Origin: Alisma plantago-aquatica
Lineage: Eukaryota; Streptophyta; Magnoliopsida; Alismatales; Alismataceae
Reading direction: 5' to 3'
DNA: 64,000 bases
Assembly (NCBI GenBank): GCA_963693085.1
Contig: OY856409.1
Coordinates: 300,901,558-300,965,557, forward strand
In this document: piece after piece, positions 35,573-47,638 of the stretch
How positions within the stretch are numbered: position 1 is the first letter of the stretch
How the letters are laid out: every line of letters starts with the position of its first letter
Program-made: the position numbers and the translations under genes
The notes under the pieces: model-generated
What the model saw: only the letters and a program-made list of their open reading frames with translations
The model's database searches: none
What the model was told of the DNA's origin: nothing

Positions 35573-36026
35573 TTCAATCAAACATATTAATTCTAAGATG
35601 CTTTCCAATACCAATACACTTGAAAAGCTTATTGGACTAGGTGTAGGTTACACCTTCGCATGGTGCGTCGTCTACCTCATGGAAGTGTGGTGGTAGTAAT
35701 GTAGGTTTCGGCTTTACAGGGTGCATTATTATTGTATTGGCTATTGGGATAGGCTTAACTGGTGATTCTTAGAGCATCTAAGCCCAGAAGCATATAGATG
35801 ATTATAGCAATGAGTTATGCATATCTCCTATCAAGAATTGCATATGATGCAATTGGCAAAAGTTGCCTACCTTGTTAAGTAACTATGTTTTGCGGCATTT
35901 TTCAAGCCATAGTTATATTATCTTGGACCTTGTTCATTAGAAAATTGACTTAGTGTAATTTTTTGAATCGATACTTGAGGGTTATCAATTTTGAATAAAA
36001 TAATAACGATAATTAATGAAAATACA
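34783..36026 (+). other. Copia A leader (untranslated)
   Basis: Follows copia B's leader in order (ACATGTGTCGCCCTA near 34,803 against 45,142; GAGGGTTATCAATT near 35,977 against 46,242). No gene. Contains an (AT)n run at 35,530-35,570. Confidence 0.7.
35530..35570. repeat. (AT)n microsatellite
   Basis: About 41 bp of pure AT in the copia A leader. Confidence 0.95.
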
Positions 36027-38956
36027 TGTAATAGACTGAATCTCAGGGTCCTCCCTACCATTTACCCACTTTTGTACTTTTATTTGCTTTCTAGTCCTTT
36101 TGGACATCCTTCACTAATTTCCCATCCTTTTGAGCCTTCTTGGGCCTCAACTTTGAATTTGAGCCTTTCTTGAGGTATAATTCACAAATTACCTACATTT
36201 ATGTTTATGTAGGGGGTTTTGCACAAATAACCCATCTAATGAGATATCTGAGGTCTAATCATGCAATTCGACCATTAATGAGATAATATGAGTGGAGTAT
36301 GTTATTTGGAGCTTTTTGGATAAATATACTAGTAACAATGTATTTGAGTTAATGTAAAGGAGTAATTAACCCCTTTACTTTCTCTCTCCTCCAAATAGGG
36401 AAATAATACACTAATAAGAGTATTATATGTTGAGATATGACTCATAATGTTTATATGTGACTAATATCTCGAGATATACCCTATTATGTCATTAAAAGAT
36501 ATTCTTTATATTAATTGCTCTTTTTATGCTTTATTATATGCTTTAATAGTCTATAAATTAATTAGGGACCTAACCATGTTATTTTCAAGAAATAATGGCA
36601 TATCATCGTCCTAGGTGTTTTCATAAACATTTGGTTAAAATTTGAGGTCATTTGGACTTTATTTGACCCTCCAAATGCTTTTTACAAGTTCCCATATAGT
36701 TTAACTATAGTAGATGAATCCATTTTTGTATTTATTTCATTTATTTTATGTGTCACGCACTCAACCCCCATTGGATCTTGATCCAATGGATCTGGGGTCA
36801 TCTTCAACCTCCAGCCCGTTGACCAAGAGGATGCCTAGGCTCCTCCACTTCATTCTCCCTCATTTCTCGATCATTTCGTGAGATTTAAGTTGTGTTGGCT
36901 TCGTCTCCTCGAGTCGCACCGTTTAAGTCCTTGCTCATCGTCTCCCATGCACCATAGCCCAAACACCCATAGGTGTTGTCTGCACCTTCTCCACCCACAT
37001 GCCTCTTCAGTTCCTCAGCCTCCCTCACCTATATAAAGCATCCTCATAGCCATCGACGACACCATTGAAAGCTCACTCATCCATTAATTTGATCAGAGCT
37101 CCCTGTGTAGCCCCCCATCTCCTCTGCCACCTCCTGCCTTACGATCCTTTTCCTGGCTGCTCGATGATAGATGCACCCCAATAAAGTACATCGGTGAGTT
37201 CCTCTCGTCTTACGCTTCATTTCATGTACCTGTACGTCCGATTTGGTCAAGAAATGAGGAAACACCCAAATGGGCAAGTTGCTCCTCCGCGCCCATGGCC
37301 TGCGCTGAAGGTAGAAGATGACTGATCGTTTTTATGCTTTTACCCTCACGCACTTCTGCCTTTGCATTTTAATGCCAAGGGCAATTTAGTCTTTTGCCAT
37401 TTTGCTTCTCGCAAGCCCTTTTTAGCCTACATGGATTTTTCTTGCTCTCTGATTGGTCTAGAGAAAATAAATCATAGAAAATCAATATGTTATCGGAAAA
37501 ATTCGAGTAAATACTCATTGGAAAGGATTTTTCATATAGAATCTGAATTTCTGGTTTTTAAGTCCTAATTCTATTTCCTTTTTCTAAGTTTTCTTTGAAT
37601 TTCATTTTGAGTATGTTAAATGTTCTAAAAATGATAATTAAATCATTTCAACTCCAAATTGAGAAATAAAATATGTTTTCTTAATCAGTGAAACCTAAGT
37701 GAGCTTTTGGTCCTAGTTTGGAGTCTTAAATCAGTGGTTTTCGAATAAGGTATAAAATGGGTATTTTCCTTTATACTTTATGCTTAATAAATGCTAATTC
37801 ATGTGAAATAGTTGTAATTAGGGAAAATGATCTTGGATACAATCTAGTTAGTGATAATGATGGATGTGAATCTACAATAAGGTATGTGGATCCTATTTAT
37901 GTATGTGAGACCTATTTAAGTATGTGACACCTATTTATGTGGAATATATGATTGTGGAAAATATGTGCAAATAACCCATCCTTCAGTTGGGTTTTTATCC
38001 AACCCCCATTTTCTTAATGAGGCAATTGCTAGCCTTGATATCTTCTCTCTATTGCCTTTGTTTGGCTCCTTATTTATTTGAATATTTTATTGCCTATGTT
38101 GGCTCATTTATTTGAAATACATGAATATTGCTATTACTAATTTTGGTTCATTTATTGAGATTGTTGCATGGGTTTTATTCCCCATTTTCTATGATGCAAT
38201 ACTATTTATATTTCCACTACTGCCAAGTGGATTACTCAGCATGAGGAATTGTTGATCAAATAACTAATGTAGTGTACATGAGTACAAATCACCCATAGAG
38301 GGCATGTGTAATTTTGCCCTGGGGAATGTGCATTTTCTCCCCATATTATATATACTTTTGAGGTTTGGGATGTGCATTTTCCCCTCTCCTATTGGTGTAG
38401 GTCTGGTAGGTGCCTCACCTTGCATTAGAATATTTGTTGTCAAAATATCATTCATACTTGTTGATTATTATTGTGGTAGATGCATCTTGGCAGAAGTTCT
38501 TTATTCATAATTATTATACTTGCCTCATACTTTTGACACTCTTAGTGTAGTGAATCATTTTATTATGCAATGTTGTGCATTATTATTTGTCCTTTTCCTT
38601 TTTGAATAACACATACTTTTATCTCTCTCTTGTTGGGTGATCCCAACCACCCAGGTATAGGATCAGAGTGAGCAGTTGAAGCATGGTGAACCAGTCTAAG
38701 GCTAGGGATAAGGAGTTCAACCATCTAGCTTGTACTTAGCTATAGTTGATGATGTTTGGAGACAAGTTGAATTGGTTTGAGTCTTCCTCTACCTAGATCC
38801 TATTGTTGTTGTGTATAAAGTTGTACACCCTATTTGGGAAGATTTTATGATGTGCCCTTTAGACAATTGTTTAGTCAAAGTTTTATCTTCCGCTGCTTCA
38901 CAATTGGTGTTTTTGTTTGCCATGAATTTTTAGTAAAGATGTTTGTGGTCTTTACA
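36027..38956 (+). repeat. Solo Ty3/gypsy LTR inserted in the copia A leader
   Basis: Starts TGTAATAGACTGAATCTCAGGG and ends GGTCTTTACA, with short inverted ends TGTAA/TTACA. Flanks ATACA (36,022) and ATACC (38,957) are a 5-bp TSD with one change. Copia B has no such insert at the matching point just before gag. The start resembles Tekay/del LTRs. A TATATAAAG box near 37,030 fits plus orientation. The only ORFs inside are short and unrelated to known families. Confidence 0.78.
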
Positions 38957-39036
38957 ATACCTAATTATCATCGCTTAAATTTATTCAAATCAAAATTGAG
39001 TTTTTAACAAAAGTGCAAATTATTTTGTAGAATATA

Positions 39037-39560
39037 ATGGCAAAAAAAAAATAACTTTTCTCTATGATAGGTCCTCGAGAAGGACAAACTAAATGGGAAC
39101 AATTTCTACGACCAGTTTAGGAACTTGAGAATCGTTCTCACACATGAGTGCAAGATCAATGTCCTGGAGATGCCAGAACCCGATGAACCCCTTCCAACTA
39201 CACCTAGGGTTGACATGTATGCTTATAAGAAGCATATTAAAGAAGTCGTATATGTCAAGTGTCTGATTCTATCCTCCGAGAACTATGAGTTGCAGAGGCA
39301 GCATGAGAACATGGATGTGATTGAGATGGTCACACATTTCAAGTTCATGTACCAAGATAAGGCAAGAGAAGAGAGATATGATGTATTCAAGGAACTGTTC
39401 AAGTGTAACATGGCTGAAGGAGATCTAGTAGGTCCTCATATGCTCAAGATTATTGGTTATGTGGGGGAGTGAATAAAAGAGGCAAATGGAGGAGTGAAGA
39501 AAAGAGGCAAATGTCACCATTGTCAACAACATGGATATTGGTAAAGAAATTGCCCACTCT
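39037..39560 (+). pseudogene. Copia A gag remnant
   Basis: Starts near ATGGCAAA (39,037), then in broken frames: LRIVLTHECKINVLEMPEPDEPLP (39,119 on), RQHENMDVIEMV, ARERYDVFKELFKCNMAEGDLVGPH, and a knuckle CHHCQQHGYW-stop-RNCP (about 39,512-39,560), i.e. CX2CX4HX4C interrupted by a stop. This is the ordinary copia gag order. It corresponds to 46,370-46,737 in copia B. Confidence 0.83.
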
Positions 39561-42428
39561 AGTTAGAGGGATTAAAGAAGAAGAAGGAAGGCATTGAGGC
39601 CTCCACTTCAGGTATAAATGTCATAAGATAAATTTGACTACTTCTTCATTTTGGTATGTGATGCCAAATAAAGATATGGCATATTAATGTGCAAAATCTG
39701 ATAAGAAGTAAAATCCCTCATTGAGGACAAAGATGGACAAGGCAGAGCAAGAGTTGTGGAAGATTTAGTCTACATTTAAATTTATCTTAGCCCAATCAAC
39801 ATGTAATAGAGTTAATTGAACTTCTATTTCATTATGCCAAGAAAATAGAAACATTTACTTTAAGCATCTTTTATGACAAGAATGATGAATCAATAAAATA
39901 AGATATTAATGTTTCTATTTCAAAAGATAGGATCTTGCATGGCAATTCCTTAATATCTAATGATCTTTGCTTTGAAAAAATCATGGATAAATTTTATAAT
40001 GTTAATACTAAAATATTATAATTGATAACTCAAGATTATCATTAGCAATAGTCACCTTGGACGTACATATAAGAAATTCATGTCTAGAATACATATTGAT
40101 GTCAATCTAGATTCCCTTGGTTATCGTACATAAGGAAACATGGAAATCATTATTTACACACAATGTGACTTGACATCCTTCATTATATGTGGTGGGAGGA
40201 TAATCTTTCCATCATATTGTATACATATGATGCATAAAGATCTTATGGAACGAATGCTATAGATAATTACTTATACTTCATTTCTATTACTGGTAATATG
40301 ATGATATATACTTAGTAAATTAGAAACATAAATATCTTGAAGTGTTCAAGGAGATTATAAATGAAGTATAACTTTGATAAAAGTATTAAGAAACTTTGAT
40401 GAGATCAAAATTTGAAATACTTTGCATCAATATCTTGAGAACCTTCAGGAAAGAACTATGATAATGTATCACAAGTCAAATCCATCTAAACATAATGATG
40501 TGTTAGAATGAAGAAACTATACCATGATGAGTCATGATATAATTATCAATTAGTCTAATATTCTTATATCCTCATAAATATAAAGTTATCACTGAATGAT
40601 GCACCGTATTAATGGTTTATAAGACATCATATATGATATGATTTGGGAATGTCCCAATATGTCTAAAGGATTGAAACCTACATTGAGAAAGTAGTTTCTT
40701 GAAAAGGTTTATCCATAAATCACAATTGTTGAATATTACTATTAATCCCAATCCAATAACAAAAATTGTTTTGTTCATAGGTTGACTGAGTTCCTAAGGA
40801 ATCAGTGGGAGTAAAAGTAGAACTTCAAATGTTTGAGATCAACAAAGAGTTACAACGAGAACTAAGATAATCACAAGATGTTGTGGAATCTCAAGTTTGT
40901 CATGTGACACAATAAAATAGTTCTAGTAGAATATGTCTGAAATTAAGGATTGTGAATCCAATGCCTCATACAGGTTGATCATAAAAGGATGAACCAACAA
41001 ATCAACTAGAAGCTATTAAGTACCATAATCTGAGTAAAGTGTCAAGGCCATTATGGGATCCATGTAAGATAATAAGGTAAGAGCTTTGTATCGCCACCTA
41101 AAGGGTGCAATAGGGTCTTGTGACAAAGATATACGTGGATAACATAAAATGACAAATTGGTTGATTAAGTTTTTCAAAATCAGTTCAAGGTGTTGACCAT
41201 GATAGAAATTCCTTTACCAATTGTCATGCTTGTTGTTATAGTTAAAATAGAGAAAGAGATTTGGCATATGAAGATAAACCCATATTCCTTAAAGGGAATA
41301 CATTAGATAATGTGTGTTTGACACAACCTAGAAGGTTTTATAACATCAAGAATGCAAATAAAGTCTATAAACTACAAAGTTCAATCTGGGATTGCAACAA
41401 GCATCTTAGAGGAGGGATCTTTTGACTTGACAAGATAGTTAAAGAGTTTGACTTGAATCAAGATAAAAGGATGAAATTGAAGATTGCAAAAGTTTTGTGG
41501 GAGCATATACGTATATTTCATGTATGATAATATCCCAATATTATGAATATTGAGATTTGGCATGGAAAACCCCTTCAGTAATGGAGGATTAGGTGAAACA
41601 TCTTATGAGATATGGATCAAGACCTATGAGATAGTTCTTGAATGTTTCGCAATATAAGTTTGAGCACATACAATAGCAATGTGTTGAAAAGTTCAACAAA
41701 GAAAGGATTCAATGAGAGAGAACCCAGATTAGTCTCTCATGAGTCATATGTTCTAATTCTTATGAAGAATTGAAAATAACATGATTAAGATTTCATAGAC
41801 TGTAGCAATGGATCTATCATGAATGATGTAAAAGTGTTTATCCCATATAATCTTGTATGTATTGGACATGACAAGATGATATTAAATTCTAATAAAGGTT
41901 ATTGGAATGTCATTAAAGATGCACCTAAGGATAAATTGCTAATAGTTAAAGATAGAAATAAAGGAAGAGTTGGATGTATAGGGTTACATCTATGCTAGAT
42001 TCCATAATGATAAACGTGATCCAAAATTAAAATATGTTTGATTTAGAAGGAGAAATGTTATTAGTTGGAAGAGTTATGAAATAATAGCCATTAATACTAT
42101 TCTACAATAAGAGTTGAGTATACTTATGTTACTAACACAGGTTGATGCTATATGGATCTATAACTTCATATGATGAACTTCTAGACGTTCCAATCATTAA
42201 TGACTCAGTAGTAATATTGTAACAACAATGGAGCTACTTATTAGGCAAGACATATCAGATACCATATTTCAGTGGTTTCATCTCAGAGCGAAGAGATTAG
42301 AGACATGGAATATATCAACTATAAGCAAAGTGTTCCTAACTCACTAAATTAGCACTAGTGCAATAGAAACATGGTGGACATGTTTAGATCACTAAGAATA
42401 TGATTCATGAGTGATTGGCTATATGTGC
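39561..42428 (+). pseudogene. Copia A pol remnant
   Basis: Heavily broken protease-integrase-RT-RNase H. Recognisable pieces include STSGINVI after the knuckle, DEPTNQLEAIKYHN..SRPLWD (about 40,990-41,060) for the start of RT, ISWKSYE (about 42,062), and NNNGATY (about 42,222), the LYCDN.GAI area near the polyprotein end. Parts match the minus-strand copia at 15,300-20,470. Confidence 0.65.
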
Positions 42429-42439
42429 AAGTGGGAGTC
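42429..42439 (+). other. Polypurine tract of copia A
   Basis: AAGTGGGAGTC directly before the TGTTGG start of the 3' LTR, the standard copia PPT position. Confidence 0.75.
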
Positions 42440-44675
42440 TGTTGGTAAGGTATGCCCATAGAGCCAATCATCTGATGTTTGACATGGAATATACCATAAA
42501 GGATTTGATTAATACTCATAAGGGAAAGCTTACAATTCATTTCATTTCATTCAGTTATGAGATAATGAGGAAACATTATGAATGTCTAAAGAACGACAAT
42601 ACTCAATGACTTATGTCTTCAAAGTATTTGACTTGGAGAATGAGATCATGTGAATGCTAAGAGTATGCATATTCTTGTTGTGTCCCTAGTCGGTTGTTAC
42701 TGTGGAAGGTAGATAGACACTAGTGACACAAAACACTAGAGTGTGGGTTGGTTGATGACTGATAGTCATTAGTCATGATATGGAAATATCAAACCAAGTA
42801 GAGAGATACATGTTAGGGAATAGTGTATCGGACATGCCCACCTTCAGAGTGACACATGGAAACCATAATTGGTAGTCATAGTCATCTCTCATAGTGAAGG
42901 TGGTGATTGTGATTCTTAGACCTAAAATCACTACACTCATCACATGTTGTTGGGTATGATTTGACATCATCAAATGCAATCCCAAAACATGGGTTGTTAT
43001 AACTGTGAAGATTGGGTGGATTTGACACATGGGGATAGATTGTTACTGATAGAGATGGGATTGGTCCCTTCTACTGGATTATGATATCCTGGACTCTTGA
43101 TAAGTGAGGCTGAGAAATGCATGTGCATGCACATGTGAATCAATATATGGTGTTGAGTTCACATTATCTTAGACAGCCTTCTCTTGGTTCAAGAAACATG
43201 ATATGAACCTTGAGAGAATGACAATTTCATGCCTTGAGTTCACCCCTGACATCAGAGACAAAGGAATTATACAATCACTGCAACACCTTACACATATTGT
43301 AGGTTGAAGATTTTCTCCAACTTTCCATTCACTTGGGTAGCACTGATGTGCTACTAGGAACCACTCTCTACTTGTGATGTCATAAGTTAGTTATGGGTGT
43401 TCACTACCAACATGATATGGGACCTATAGAGTCACACACATAGGAACTCATCTAGAAGCGGAGTTTAATCTTGAATGATGATTGGATTGACTATTAAAGT
43501 GTTTAGGTAATCAATTCACACACCAGATCAGCTGAATGCACCCCATCCAATTGTCTCATAGTGTGAGATAGTTGTTTGGTGTAGCAAATGATTGTCTCAA
43601 GTGTTGAGACGGTCGTTTGCATTGTCATGCTAATCAACATTTTAATTGGCTAATTTCTACCCAAACTGAAGTGTGAATTGACTAGTTTATTCTGATGGAC
43701 TGACCAGTTTGTCTCGACTCACCAGAAGATCTTCTTGGTAAGTGAGATGACTGTCTTTCATGTGAAGGATCACTCAGTTAGTCTAGAGGAAGGTTCTAGA
43801 TACCTTCCCTGAATCGTTTCCAATGCACAATTCTTGTGGTGCAAGGAATTAATGTTTAGCATTAATGGGAGATGAATTACAAATTTTATATTTGATTAGG
43901 AAACTATCAGACATCTATTTAAAAGAACGAGATGACTATCTCACAATGCCATATGACTGTCTGGACTACCAGACAATCATTTCATGTATTACAGGTTGTG
44001 AAAATTCAAGATCTTCCTATCCCTTCCATACCTACAAAGATCCAGAACCGACTGGGAACCCTGTATCTAACCCCACCTATAAATAGAGGGGTACTGGGGG
44101 CTTCCCAGTGCACAACAATAACACAAAAAATAGAGAATCAGTTGCTCTGATAATTGTTGTCCTCTCTAGTTATGGTAACCAAGAGAGCCCAAGCAAGTCC
44201 TAACTGACTAGGGAGGAATAGCGATGGGAGAGAACAACTGAGGATCGTTTTTGTGGGAGAGCAAGTTGATGACTAGTACGCCAATGGGAGGGGAAAATCC
44301 TTCCTGTATGTTCTAGTTGAATGACAAGAGTTCTAGTTGGTCCATGTGGACTACTTTAGAAGAAGGAGTCCTTTGACTGCTGCTAGGAGAGCAAAGTTAG
44401 CTTGCAGTCCATGGAAAGACCACATGAGATGTTGTAGAAGGTGTCATATTTGTTGTTCGTGTTGAAGACCAGGAGATGTACAACCATCATCCAAGAACAA
44501 CTAGAAGATATTTGTATCATAATGATTTGTTGTCATTGGAATTTCTCTAGGATCAAGTATAACTTTTTAAACCATCCTTCTTATTTCATAGTAGTTGACG
44601 CACTCTTTCTATTATGGGAATTTGAATGGATAATTTTTTTTTCACTACTATACTTTGTTCCCGTATTTCCCAATA
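42440..44675 (+). repeat. Copia A 3' LTR
   Basis: 2,236 bp, TGTTGGTAAGG...CCCGTATTTCCCAATA, matching 31,978-34,206 throughout with many substitutions. The terminal CA has become TA. TATAAATAG is at 44,078. Inverted words upstream of it include GTCTCAAGTGTTGAGAC (about 43,594-43,610). Confidence 0.87.
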
Positions 44676-44980
44676 CTCTAGAGGTCGAAGGTCGTTGTCT
44701 GTCTCTAGGAGGACACTGGCAACCACAGTCTATGGTACCAACCAGGAGGTCGTTGCTGATGACTATACGAGTGTTGTTGCTCAAGGAGTGTGTTCCTTCC
44801 TGAAGAAGAAGTACAATGCTAATGTAAGAGTAATTTTGTTGGACTTGGACTAGGACTAGGTATAACCTTGCAAACCATCCTTCCTAGATACATTGTTTTT
44901 GATATTATTCTTCTAGTTAGGAAATTGGAGATTAAAATTTTCTTTTCGCTACCTATATTTGTTGCCCTAATTTTGCAATA
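44676..44980 (+). repeat. Copia B 5' LTR, second part
   Basis: Resumes the LTR interrupted at 31,977 (GGACTTGGACTAGGACTAGGTATAAC, then AACCATCCTTCCTAGATAC) and ends TTTTGCAATA just before a PBS. It is clearly diverged from copia A, so a separate subfamily. Confidence 0.75.
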
Positions 44981-44981
44981 G

Positions 44982-44993
44982 TGGTATCAGAGT
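44982..44993 (+). promoter_or_regulatory. Copia B primer-binding site (initiator tRNA-Met)
   Basis: TGGTATCAGAGT, nearly the full complement of the tRNA-iMet 3' end, one base after the LTR end. Confidence 0.85.
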
Positions 44994-46369
44994 CACGTCA
45001 ATTTACTGTGTATCTAGATTTAAATTGATATGATCAGATTTATTTTTTTGTATACAATGTGAATATTAAATTGGACATTGAGCATATCTAATTAATATCA
45101 CATATATGATACTATAAACTAATAATATATACGAAATTTACATGTGTCGCCCTAGTAGCTGGTTTTGATGGTGGATGTGAAGCACGGTTATGGCCAATAA
45201 CCCTAGATCTATGTGTGCATGGTTGTGGTTGTTTACTAATATTTATATCTCAGTTTACATATTGAGCCTCTCTCGTCTTTTCCAAATATAAATTAATGTT
45301 CTTTTTCCTATCTCCCCTCAAATGCAACTCGAGGTTTTCCCCTTTACAATGTAATAAGAAATATGATAGTTTTAATTTATTTTAGTCAAGAGAAGATGTG
45401 TTGCACAAAGACAAATCAACCATTTTGTGAGATGAATTGATCGAATGGAGGACAGAGGAAGGCAGACAATGGTAGGATAAACCAATCGATTGATGGCCAA
45501 ACCGGTCGAGTAAAGTCCAAACATCGTTTGAACCTAAGACCAGATGACTGTTTCTAGAGCCCAACCGAGCAACCAAGAGGTGAGGTGATCGGTTCAAGAG
45601 CTGAACGGATCAACCCAAATTGGTTCGAGTGCAGATCTTCACCAACAATAGGTTGTTGCATATGAAGTAGGCCTTAGATGGTAGTAATTCCTTGTGGCTC
45701 CAAGGAATTACAACATAATTGCTATAACCATTGATTGTGTGTTTATATTGCATAATTCTCATTGTGGTTATAGAATGTATATGATACATAAGTATGCAGT
45801 GATTGTATATTTATATGTTATTTATATAAAACCCCTCAAGAAAATATTAAGTCTTTGATTCTTTCCATAAGTGACACACATGAAAAGATTGATCGACCAA
45901 GCATAGGTTATGCCAAAGCATGGTGACTGTCTATCTTGTAGAAGTGTGATGGTAGATATTTCGATATGCCAAAGCAGGGTGCATATTCTATTGTGTTGGT
46001 TTTTGGGTCAGTCTTAACTAGGTGATCTTAATGGGATTAAGCACCTAGAAGCATAAAGATGGTTAATGACAAATAGTTGTGCATACCACCTATCCAAGAG
46101 TTGCATGAGATGCAATTGACAAACGTTGTCTACCTAAATAGTCAAGTTGTGGGTGATCAGTCAAAGCTGAGTCATGATATGACGAAATATAGATCTTGTC
46201 TCACTACTAGATTGTACGCTGCATACTCTAAATTGATACATGAGGGTTATCAATTAGAACAAAATGGTGGGATTGATAATTAATTAAAATCCTAATTAAT
46301 ATCATTAACTTATCAAGTCAAACAACATAAAATGTTTTGAAAAGTTGTAATATTTCTTTGTAGAAACTA
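44994..46369 (+). other. Copia B leader (untranslated)
   Basis: About 1.4 kb between PBS and gag with no convincing ORF. It is the uninterrupted version of copia A's leader and so serves as empty-site reference for the MITE and solo LTR there. Confidence 0.7.
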
Positions 46370-46737
46370 ATGGCAAACAAATATACATCACCATTGTGAC
46401 CAGTCCTTGAGGAGGACAAAGCATGATAAATTTCCATGATTGGTTAAGTACTTTTGAGAAATGTTATCACCAATGAGAAAAATCTATGTCCTTGAAAGAT
46501 CAAAGCTAGATGAACCCGGTCCAAATGCTCCTAAGGCTGAAATGGATGCTTACTTGCAGCAGGCCAATGATGTCGCAGACATTGAGTACCTTATTCTATG
46601 TTGTATGAACTATGAGTTGCATGAGCAACATGAAAACATGGACATTCTCAGGATGGTACACATCTTAAAGAATCATGTAAAGCAAGAAAGGTATAATGTC
46701 TCCATAGAGCAGTTTGAGTGTAAACTAACAAAGGGCC
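46370..46737 (+). pseudogene. Copia B gag, truncated
   Basis: ATGGCAAACAAATA at 46,370 followed by stops, then an open stretch from 46,461: KIYVLERSKLDEPGPNAPKA, EQHENMDILRMVH, ERYNVSIEQFECKLTKGH. It matches 39,125-39,440. At about 46,737 the sequence changes in mid-gag to an Athila/Tat gag on the other strand, so the rest of copia B is missing. Confidence 0.8.
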
Positions 46738-47516
46738 ATTTGCAGCGGCATCAATAGTCATACAGGTATTGTAGAACAACCCCTTGTAGAAAGCTTATAG
46801 AAGCAGCCAGTTTGTCAAACCATGGTGAGGGCATACGTGTTGGAGGTACTTAAACCTCTCTCGTGTCTCATAAAGCATCTCACCCTCTTGTTGTTTGAAG
46901 TTTGTAATTTAATTCCTCAGTTGGGCTGTCTTGCTAGGAGGAAAATACTTAGCCAGAAAAGCATTCACCATATCATCCCAGGTTTTGATAGAACGTTTAG
47001 GCAGTGAGGAGAGACATGCCTTGGCTCGATCTTACAAGGTGAATGGGAATAGGAGTAGGCGTACTCCCTCTTCTAGAACACCATTAATCTTAAAAGTGTT
47101 CATGTCTGTTGAAAATCCTCTATGTGAAGATTTGGATCTTCCATAGGAGTTCCCCTAAAGTGATTTTGTTGGATCATCTGCATGATTGTAGCATTGATGG
47201 AGAAGTTTTTGGCCTCTATTACAGGATGATCAATGGCCCCGTATATATTAATGGGGGTCGACACAGCAAAATCCTTGAGTGGACGGTTATCCTCCATCTC
47301 GAGCTCTTGAAGGGGACCGGGTGAAGGTGGTGATGAAGGTGAATATTGCACTGATGAAGGATGTGATTCCCCCAGATTTGAAGAGTTCTCACTCCTCCTT
47401 GCTCTTCTACGGCAACATAAATTCCACTCTATTTCAGGATCCAAAAAGATTGATGTTTGTAGACCCCTCTTAAAGTGACGCATGCACCCTGAAAAGCAAA
47501 ATGGAGTAAGATTCAC
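46738..47516 (-). pseudogene. Athila/Tat-type gag remnant
   Basis: From 47,516 downward on the minus strand: a 138-codon open part ending NATIMQMIQQNHFRGTP, MEDPNLHIEDF; then, after a frameshift, FPFTL-stop-DRAKACLSSLP, KTWDDMVNAFLAKYFPPSKT, GEMLYETRERFKYLQHVCPHHG and MTIDAAA at the junction. This is the ordinary Athila/Tat capsid pattern. Three internal stops and a frameshift make it inactive. Confidence 0.88.
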
Positions 47517-47612
47517 AAAAGCTGAGAGATACCATGATATGAAATGTAGAAATATTGACTTAGTCGCAATTGCTAGTTAAATCATCTACTCTAACTAAAA
47601 ATTACCGTAGCT

Positions 47613-47629
47613 CCTCGGCAACGGAGTCA
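47613..47629 (-). promoter_or_regulatory. Athila-type primer-binding site (decayed tRNA-Asp)
   Basis: The minus strand reads TGACTCCGTTGCCGAGG, 14 of 17 matching the tRNA-Asp complement found perfectly at 4,965-4,982. Confidence 0.75.
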
Positions 47630-47638
47630 AAAACTTAT

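Larger units (their letters stand above)
31978..44675 (+). mobile_element. Copia element A, nested in the copia B LTR
   Basis: 5' LTR, iMet-type PBS, long leader, broken gag-pol, PPT and 3' LTR in order on the plus strand. Flanks CTATA (31,973-31,977) and CTCTA (44,676-44,680) are a TSD with one change. By eye the two LTRs differ by something like 15%, so the insertion is old. It contains two later insertions in its leader: a MITE (34,391-34,782) and a solo gypsy LTR (36,027-38,956). Confidence 0.85.

Noticed and set aside
35389..35696. ORFs encoding (IY)n runs
   Set aside because: Produced by the AT microsatellite.
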